From the NCBI RefSeq assembly GCF_014490785.1, contig NZ_CP051488.1, forward strand, positions 2,480,001 through 2,544,000: a stretch of DNA of 64,000 bases, read 5' to 3'. The translations under genes were made by a program, and so were the position numbers. The DNA comes from Kosakonia sp. SMBL-WEM22. Lineage in GTDB: Bacteria; Pseudomonadota; Gammaproteobacteria; Enterobacterales; Enterobacteriaceae. Shown piece after piece: positions 59,367 through 64,000 of the stretch. A model generated the notes under the pieces. The model worked only from the letters and a program-made list of their open reading frames with translations. It had not been told where the DNA came from and ran no database searches. Position 1 is the first letter of the stretch, and each line of letters opens with the position of its first letter.

Positions 59367-60551
59367 TTAAAACGAGTGCCAGTAATTCTCCTGTCCAGCG
59401 CTGACCGCCGTCGAAAGCGGCACACGCTGTTTCTCTGGCTGCACATCACGCTGACGCACAGGCGCTGGCTTCTCATCAACCAGACTGAATTTACTGGTGC
59501 GCTGCTGCAACTCTTCAACACGATGTTTGAGCAGATCCGACGAGCCGGCCAGTTCATCGACCACCGACACGTTGCTTTGCGTAACCTGCTCCAGCTCGGC
59601 CAGTGCAAGGGTGATTTGCGCAATTCCCTTCTCCTGTTGCAACGTGGAGACGGCGATCTCATCCATTAGCTTACTGACAATACTGGCACCGGAGACAATC
59701 TCCTGCATGTTCTGCCCGGCCTCGTTCACCACCGTCGCGCCCTGAGTAACGTTATCGGTCGTCACCGCTATCAGTGATTTGATGTTTTTCGCCGCCTCGG
59801 CGCTGCGGTGCGCGAGGCTGCGCACTTCACCAGCAACCACCGAGAAGCCTTTGCCGTGATCGCCGGCGCGCGCCGCTTCCACCGCGGCATTAAGTGCCAG
59901 AATATTGGTCTGGAAGGCGATGCCATCAATAATGGAGATAATTTCCCGCATCTGCTCCGCGCAATCGGTTATCGATTGCATATTTTTCGCCACCTGGCTC
60001 ATCAACTGCCCGCCACGTTCAGCGCAGGAAGAGGCGTCATTAGCGCGGGTACTGGCAAGCCGGGTGTTATCAGCATTGTTTTTAGTGCTGGAGGCCATCT
60101 CTTCCATGCTGGAAGCAGTCTGCACCAGCGCGGCGGATTGCTCTTCCGTTTTCACTGAAAGATCGGCACTGCGCGAGGCTAATTGGGCGGAAAGACCGAG
60201 CGCGTTATCGGAAGAGAGGCGTATCTCTTTCACCAGCACGGCAATACTGGCGGATAAGCTATTGATACCAGGAATTAATCGACCGGCGCAGTTATTCCCA
60301 AACTCTGGAATAACAATCGACAGATTGCCTGCCGTTACCGCCTCAATACTTCTTTTCACAGTATTAATTGGCGTCACCAGATACTGCGTTAAATATATCC
60401 ATATAAATATCAGCGAAATAATCGACACAATACTTACCGCAGCAAACAGAGGAATATTTTTCGAGAGCACGATCACTATCGCATCAACGATAACAAAAGA
60501 GACCAGCAGGTAAAAAAATATAAAGGTACGAACACTAAGATTTCTTAACAT
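59367..60551 (-). CDS. Methyl-accepting chemotaxis protein without periplasmic sensor domain
   Basis: Chemoreceptor of 394 residues, short for the class. Two membrane helices lie back to back (about 8-29 and 34-56) with only a few residues between, so there is no periplasmic ligand domain. A HAMP segment follows (ITPINTVKRSIEAVTAGNLS) and then the MCP signalling hairpin with IISIIDGIAFQTNILALNAAVEAARAGDHGKGFSVVAGEVRSLAHRSAEAAKNIK. The C-terminus YWHSF resembles the CheR docking xWxxF pentapeptide. It may sense membrane, redox or cytoplasmic cues like other domain-poor MCPs, but no sensor is visible. Divergent from the sigma-28 RNA candidate. Confidence 0.9.
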   Translation of the reverse strand: MLRNLSVRTFIFFYLLVSFVIVDAIVIVLSKNIPLFAAVSIVSIISLIFIWIYLTQYLVTPINTVKRSIEAVTAGNLSIVIPEFGNNCAGRLIPGINSLSASIAVLVKEIRLSSDNALGLSAQLASRSADLSVKTEEQSAALVQTASSMEEMASSTKNNADNTRLASTRANDASSCAERGGQLMSQVAKNMQSITDCAEQMREIISIIDGIAFQTNILALNAAVEAARAGDHGKGFSVVAGEVRSLAHRSAEAAKNIKSLIAVTTDNVTQGATVVNEAGQNMQEIVSGASIVSKLMDEIAVSTLQQEKGIAQITLALAELEQVTQSNVSVVDELAGSSDLLKHRVEELQQRTSKFSLVDEKPAPVRQRDVQPEKQRVPLSTAVSAGQENYWHSF

Positions 60552-60840
60552 AATGAGACTCGCAGAACACCGGAGAGCGGTAGCCTCGTTATAACACTCG
60601 CTATCAGCTTTGACACGGCTAATTTGGCGCGATGACAGGTTTGCCTTAAAATACCTTAGATTTCACTTAAGTAATATAAATTAAACTTTATCGAGGCATT
60701 CACCCAGCATAAAGAACCACAAATTACGTAAAAGCAGATCCTCGCAGTGGCAATATATCATATAAAAGAAGGTTAATTACACAGACATTTCGCCTGCGCT
60801 AAATTTTTTATTTAGCCCGAATAAAGCTTATTTAAATAAT
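60552..60840. other. AT-rich intergenic region upstream of the short MCP gene
   Basis: About 290 bp of AT-rich sequence before the sigma-28 promoter element, without a gene. A weak sigma-28-like element (GCTGATAG on the minus strand, 60613-60606) lies 55 bp before the MCP start, but its -35 is poor. Nothing else could be supported. Confidence 0.4.
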
Positions 60841-60867
60841 TAAAGATTTCTCTTTTTATGCCGATAA
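60841..60867 (+). promoter_or_regulatory. Perfect sigma-28 (FliA) consensus promoter
   Basis: TAAA (60841-60844), 15 bases, GCCGATAA (60860-60867): an exact match to the flagellar sigma consensus TAAA-N15-GCCGATAA. It points right, away from the MCP gene and toward the 3' end of ydiH, so no annotated gene is served by it. Confidence 0.75.
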
Positions 60868-60871
60868 TAAT

Positions 60872-60962
60872 ATGTTCAATCCGCATGGAATTTTATTATT
60901 TGTCGAAATTAAACAGGCGCTGCTGCTTGTTTCCAGGCAAGCATAACGCCTCTTTCGTTTTT
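60872..60962 (+). ncRNA. Candidate sigma-28-dependent small RNA
   Basis: The transcript from the perfect FliA promoter would start near 60872-60874. Ninety bases on, TGCTTG (60924-60929) pairs with CAAGCA (60938-60943), with GGCG (60917-60920) and CGCC (60947-60950) able to extend the stem. TCTTTCGTTTTT then follows (60951-60962). This is the layout of a short RNA with an intrinsic terminator. It also contains a 24-codon frame from an ATG at 60872, which would be leaderless. If termination leaks, the RNA would be antisense to ydiH. Inferred from motifs only. Confidence 0.45.
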
Positions 60963-60978
60963 AAACGTGGTGCGACAA

Positions 60979-61167
60979 TCAGTGGATGCCAAGCCGCCAG
61001 GCAAAGTCGATCTCCTCTTTCAGCTCGCTATGAGAGAGCGTAAGCAGATCTTCAAACTCCAGTTTCAACAGGTTCAGTCTCTTCAGGTATTCAGCCGGGG
61101 TGAGCGCGCTTTTGTCGCGACGCAGATATTCGATGGCCAGTTCGGTAGGGTTGAGTGGGTTCGACAT
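60979..61167 (-). CDS. ydiH: YdiH-like small protein
   Basis: Small soluble protein of 62 residues from the ATG at 61167 behind AGAGGA: MSNPLNPTELAIEYLRRDKS, then PAEYLKRLNLLKLEFEDLLTLSHSELKEEIDFAWRLGIH. As I recall E. coli YdiH, the length and most positions match (LDPTQLAIEFLRRD..., LKEEIYFAWRLGVHY). It is predicted all helical, without signal or membrane segment. Function unknown. In E. coli ydiH lies elsewhere, so the position next to mppA is a rearrangement. Confidence 0.8.
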   Translation of the reverse strand: MSNPLNPTELAIEYLRRDKSALTPAEYLKRLNLLKLEFEDLLTLSHSELKEEIDFAWRLGIH

Positions 61168-61295
61168 AACATCCTCTTGGTTGGTTAAAACATCAGCACT
61201 ATAGCACAAATGGTTGCCTCTTTTTTGACCAAAACCGGATAATTCTGCCGTAAACGTCCGCGATACGCGGTCTGCAGGAAAAATGTAAAAAGGAG

Positions 61296-61324
61296 TTGCA
61301 TGTTCAAATGATAAAGATTATCTT
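61296..61324 (+). promoter_or_regulatory. Promoter and Fur box of the RyhB-like RNA
   Basis: The -35 is TTGCAT (61296-61301), the spacer 17 bp and the -10 TATCTT (61319-61324). TGATAAA-G-ATTATCT at 61309-61323 matches the Fur 7-1-7 motif (TGATAAT-N-ATTATCA) at 12 of 14 positions and overlaps the spacer and -10, the position expected for repression. Predicted start about 61331. Confidence 0.8.
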
Positions 61325-61330
61325 TCTCAT

Positions 61331-61427
61331 TACTGAATAGTTGAGTAACCCACTCAACTATTCAGTACGACATTGCTCACATTGCTTCCAGTATTTTTTG
61401 CCCGCTCTCTGTAGCGGGCTTTTTTTT
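61331..61427 (+). ncRNA. RyhB-like iron-responsive sRNA (second RyhB)
   Basis: An RNA of about 97 nt with the three-part plan of RyhB: a 5' perfect 16-bp stem (61331-61346 with 61352-61367), a single-stranded core, and a terminator GCCCGCT/AGCGGGC (61400-61419) with eight T. The core 61367-61395 includes CATTGCTCACATTGCTTCCA (61371-61390), which as I recall is identical to the Hfq-binding, target-pairing core of E. coli RyhB. The 5' stem and terminator differ from E. coli RyhB, and the site, between ydiH and mppA, is not the yhhX-yhhY locus of ryhB. A Fur box covers the promoter. It is therefore most likely a second RyhB copy, comparable to RyhB-2 of Salmonella. Confidence 0.88.
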
Positions 61428-61468
61428 GCCCTTTGCTCATCTGCAGCTGCGTCTCCTTTTTTCCTCCA

Positions 61469-61580
61469 TTGTGCCTCCACAATCCTTAACTAAAATTTTC
61501 GCCATCCCTGCTCAGACAGGAAACGTTCAATAATCAATGACTTCCCCCCTTACCTCCCGTGAGGTAAGGGGGATTTTTTT
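61469..61580 (+). ncRNA. Possible second short transcript with strong terminator
   Basis: TTGTGC (61469-61474), 16 bp, TAAAAT (61491-61496) could be a promoter. Its transcript would start near 61503, contain CCTG-CTCAGA-CAGG, and end at the hairpin CCCCCTTACCTC (61545-61556) / GAGGTAAGGGGG (61561-61572) with seven T (61574-61580). The terminator is strong and points right although no plus-strand gene precedes it apart from the RyhB-like RNA, which already has its own. It may be a back-up terminator protecting mppA from antisense reading. No family recognised. Confidence 0.35.
61545..61580 (+). terminator. Plus-strand terminator convergent with mppA
   Basis: A 12-bp perfect stem with loop CCGT followed by ATTTTTTT, ending two bases before the mppA stop. 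On the minus strand the hairpin follows mppA without a U-tract. Confidence 0.85.
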
Positions 61581-61581
61581 A

Positions 61582-63198
61582 TCAGTGTTTGATGATGTAT
61601 AACGTACGGCTGTAGGCCACATCTTCCGGATTGGTGATGGGATAGCCCTTCAGCCACGGTTTGATCAAGCGCGCATTGGTGTACTGATAGATAGGCGCAA
61701 TCGGCGCTTTGCTGGAGATGATCTGCTCTGCCTCGTTGTAATCCGCATTGCGGGCTTCCGCTGAGTTTTCCTGTGTCGCCTGATTAAACGCTTTGTCATA
61801 GGCTGCGTCGCTAAAACGCGGAATGTTGCTGCTGCTGTTGGAGGTCAACACAGAGAGAAAGGTCGATGGCTCGTTATAATCCCCCACCCAGGAGGCGCGG
61901 ATAACATCGAAATTGCCGCTGTTACGGCTGTCGATATAGGTTTTCCACTCCTGATTTTGCAGCTTCACCTCCACGCCGAGATTTTTTTTCCACATCGACG
62001 CCACTGCGATGGCAATCTTTTGATGGTTCTCAGAGGAGTTGTAGAGCAGCGTCAGCTTCAGTGGTCGCTGCGGGCCGTAACCCGCCGCCTGCAGCAGGGT
62101 TTTCGCCTGTGCGTTCAGCTCGGGCTGGCTCATCTGCTCAAACGGCGATGGCTTCGGCGTAAACCCGGCGGTGACATCCGGAGTAAAGCGCCACGCCGGT
62201 TTCTCGCCGCTGCCCAACACCTTATCGGCAATTACCCGGCGATCGATGGTTAAGCTCAATGCCAGGCGCACGCGCGCATCTGCCGTCGGCCCCTTCTGGG
62301 TATTAAAAGCGTAGTAATAGGTGCCCAACTGCGGCGGCGTATAGACCTGGCCTGGGATCTCTTTTTGCAGCTTCTGGTAGAGGTTTTTCGGGAAAGATTC
62401 GGTGATATCCACACCATTCGCCAGATAGCGTTTGGTAGCCGCAGACTCCTGATTGATCGGCACAAAGGTCACGTTATTGATCACCGTTTTGCCATCGTCC
62501 CAGTATTTTTTATTGCGCACCAGCTCCAGCTTTTCATTTACTACGCGGTTGGTCAGCACAAAAGCGCCGTTACCCACCAGATTGCCGGGACGCGTCCACT
62601 CCGCGCCGCTCTCGACATTCTTTTGCTGCACCGGATAGAGCGCAAAACTGGCTGCGAGATTCGGGAACCACGGCAGCGGCTTATCAAGCTGTACGCGCAG
62701 GGTTTTGGCATCCACCGCGCTGACGCCCAGTTTGTCGACCGCCATTTTGCCATCGGTAATGGCTTTCGCATTGCTGATGCCCGCTAAGGCAGCGAAGCCA
62801 GCAAACGGGGACGTGGTTTGTGGGTTAACCAGCCGCTGCCAGCTATAGACGAAATCCTGCGCCGTGACCGGCGTGCCGTCAGACCAGCGGGCATCATCAC
62901 GCAGCGTAAAGGTCCAAATGCGGTTATCACTGCTCTGCCAGCTTTGCGCCACACCGGGAATGATTTCACCCTTCTCGTTCTGATTGACCAGGCCTTCAAA
63001 CAGGTCGCGGATCACCTGAATCTCCGGCAGGCCCACCGCTTTTGCCGGATCGAGGGTTGCCGGCTCATCTTTGAGGTGGCGCACCACATCTTGTTTTTCC
63101 GCAAGCGGGGTTCCTGGCGGCACATCCGCTGCAAACACGCTGACAGATAAGCCGCACAGCGCCAGCGCGCAGCAGAGTTTTGAAAATTGGTATCTCAT
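61582..63198 (-). CDS. mppA: Periplasmic murein tripeptide-binding protein MppA
   Basis: OppA-like binding protein of 538 residues that captures L-Ala-D-Glu-meso-DAP for uptake through the Opp permease in cell-wall recycling. The ATG at 63198 behind AAGGGG gives signal peptide MRYQFSKLCCALALCGLSVSVFA; the frame to 63282 is an artefact. Blocks LKDEPATLDPAKAVGLPEIQVIRDLFEGLVNQ, GTPVTAQDFVYSWQRLV, GTYYYAFNTQKGPTAD and ASWVGDYNEPSTFLS follow E. coli MppA closely. It diverges from mpaA, whose enzyme cleaves the same tripeptide, so the two form a recycling pair. Confidence 0.95.
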   Translation of the reverse strand: MRYQFSKLCCALALCGLSVSVFAADVPPGTPLAEKQDVVRHLKDEPATLDPAKAVGLPEIQVIRDLFEGLVNQNEKGEIIPGVAQSWQSSDNRIWTFTLRDDARWSDGTPVTAQDFVYSWQRLVNPQTTSPFAGFAALAGISNAKAITDGKMAVDKLGVSAVDAKTLRVQLDKPLPWFPNLAASFALYPVQQKNVESGAEWTRPGNLVGNGAFVLTNRVVNEKLELVRNKKYWDDGKTVINNVTFVPINQESAATKRYLANGVDITESFPKNLYQKLQKEIPGQVYTPPQLGTYYYAFNTQKGPTADARVRLALSLTIDRRVIADKVLGSGEKPAWRFTPDVTAGFTPKPSPFEQMSQPELNAQAKTLLQAAGYGPQRPLKLTLLYNSSENHQKIAIAVASMWKKNLGVEVKLQNQEWKTYIDSRNSGNFDVIRASWVGDYNEPSTFLSVLTSNSSSNIPRFSDAAYDKAFNQATQENSAEARNADYNEAEQIISSKAPIAPIYQYTNARLIKPWLKGYPITNPEDVAYSRTLYIIKH

Positions 63199-63354
63199 GA
63201 AAGCCCCTTGTGATGTGCCACATCCCGCAAAAAAGATGCGGTAATTATTTGTTTTAGCTCTAAGGAATGCAAACTCATACATCAGGAAAATGATTTGCGT
63301 CGCACCGCTTTATATCCAACACTTGATTGATGAAACGCAAAAACAGGTAACTCT

Positions 63355-64000
63355 ATGCCAGCGACACGCCCGCGCTCTCTGCGAGGAAACTTTGCCAACA
63401 GTCGTCAGCAGTATGGCGAGTCACTGCTCGGCGCCCCGCTTCTCTGGTTTCCAGCCCCTCTGGCGACGGGCGAAAGTGGGCTAATTATTGCCGGGACGCA
63501 CGGCGACGAAAATGCCGCGATGGTCGCCCTCTCCTGCGCCATGCGCGCGCTCAGGAGCGATCTACGCCATCATCATGTCGTCTTGGCAGTAAACCCGGAT
63601 GGCTGTCAGCTCGGTTTACGCGCCAATGCTAACGGTGTCGATCTCAACCGTAATTTCCCGGCAGCGAACTGGAAGGCTGGCGACACCGTTTATCGCTGGA
63701 ACAGCGCCGCGCCCGAGCGGGATGTGGTGCTGAACACGGGAGCCACACCGGGTTCCGAGCCGGAAACCCGCGCGCTCTGTCAGTTAATTCATCGCCTGCA
63801 TCCGGCATGGGTGGTTACTTTTCACGATCCGCTAGCCTGCGTAGAAGATGCGCGCGAAAGCGCGCTTGGCGAGTGGCTGGCGCAGGCGTTTTCGCTACCG
63901 TTAGTCAAAAGCGTCGGGTATGAGACGCCCGGATCTTTCGGCAGCTGGTGTGCGGAGATCAACCTGCCCTGTATCACCATGGAACTCCCGCCGGTCTCTG
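63355..64000 (+). CDS. mpaA: Murein peptide amidase A MpaA (3' end outside window)
   Basis: Zinc carboxypeptidase-like (M14) amidase that splits gamma-D-Glu-DAP in the murein tripeptide in the cytoplasm. The ATG at 63355 has AGG eight bases upstream. About 215 of an expected 240 residues are in the window. Zinc motif AGTHGDENAA (His49, Glu52), the DGCQLGLRANANGVDLNRNFPAANW substrate block and FHDPLAC (third zinc ligand His) are present. Divergent from mppA over 156 bp, so shared control of tripeptide capture and cleavage is plausible. Not broken within the visible part. Confidence 0.92.
   Translation, partial: MPATRPRSLRGNFANSRQQYGESLLGAPLLWFPAPLATGESGLIIAGTHGDENAAMVALSCAMRALRSDLRHHHVVLAVNPDGCQLGLRANANGVDLNRNFPAANWKAGDTVYRWNSAAPERDVVLNTGATPGSEPETRALCQLIHRLHPAWVVTFHDPLACVEDARESALGEWLAQAFSLPLVKSVGYETPGSFGSWCAEINLPCITMELPPVS

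Noticed and set aside
60606..60640. Sigma-28 promoter for the short MCP gene
   Set aside because: GCTGATAG on the minus strand is a partial -10, but the -35 position reads CCAA rather than TAAA; too weak to annotate.
60872..60946. 24-codon peptide gene in the sigma-28 RNA
   Set aside because: The ATG would be at or within a few bases of the transcript start with no RBS; kept only as an alternative reading of the RNA.

Overview
The window is a chromosomal segment of a member of the Enterobacteriaceae, probably of the Kosakonia/Enterobacter/Phytobacter type; the genus is a guess. Its backbone follows the E. coli K-12 order around 31-34 min: ydcO ... tehB-ydcK-rimL-opgD-ydcJ-ydcI-trg-cybB-aldA-ydcF-hrpA-azoR-ydbL-ynbE-ydbH-ldhA-hslJ-ydbJ-ydbK-ttcA-dbpA-fnrS-zntB, then mppA/mpaA. 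Product names for these genes rest on recognising protein sequences from memory, not on a search. No insertion sequence, prophage, tRNA, rRNA or CRISPR array was seen.

Layout. 1-11.5 kb is accessory metabolism and transport: a GH42 beta-galactosidase with a GPH sugar symporter, a BenE-type carrier, a PqaA-type secreted protein, an AraC regulator divergent from a DMT exporter, a DppA-like binding protein divergent from a PepT-like peptidase, and tehB without tehA. From 11.5 to 15.4 kb, ydcK is followed by a four-gene overlapping operon (catalase-like peroxidase, cytochrome b561, ECF sigma factor, anti-sigma factor) behind a plausible ECF promoter, inserted before rimL. 15.4-22 kb holds rimL, opgD, a carboxylesterase, ydcJ and ydcI. 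22-30 kb holds a DUF2076-type gene broken by one amber codon, a small membrane protein, a DUF3829-type lipoprotein, trg, frmRA without frmB, an orphan Cys-rich ORF and an MHS-type transporter. 30-40.3 kb holds cybB, a hydrolase, aldA, ydcF, a tripartite efflux operon ending in an O-methyltransferase gene, and a tandem REP/BIME array.

40.3-64 kb is mostly conserved backbone: hrpA, azoR, the ydbH-ynbE-ydbL envelope lipid-transport operon, ldhA, hslJ, ydbJ, ydbK (pyruvate:flavodoxin oxidoreductase), ttcA, dbpA, zntB, mppA and mpaA. Unusual items are an orphan OspG/NleH-like protein kinase gene beside azoR, a 49-residue proline-rich small protein, and three regulatory RNA loci: FnrS (recognised at full length), a strong RyhB paralogue with its own Fur box between ydiH and mppA, and a candidate short RNA behind a perfect sigma-28 promoter next to a minimal chemoreceptor.

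How the parts fit: peptide and cell-wall recycling (DppA-like, PepT-like, MppA, MpaA), redox and anaerobic metabolism (ydbK, ldhA, fnrS, cybB, aldA), detoxification (frmRA, tehB, azoR, efflux operon, catalase/ECF operon) and chemotaxis (trg, short MCP). The least described items are the RyhB-like RNA, the sigma-28 RNA candidate, the ECF/catalase operon and the orphan kinase.
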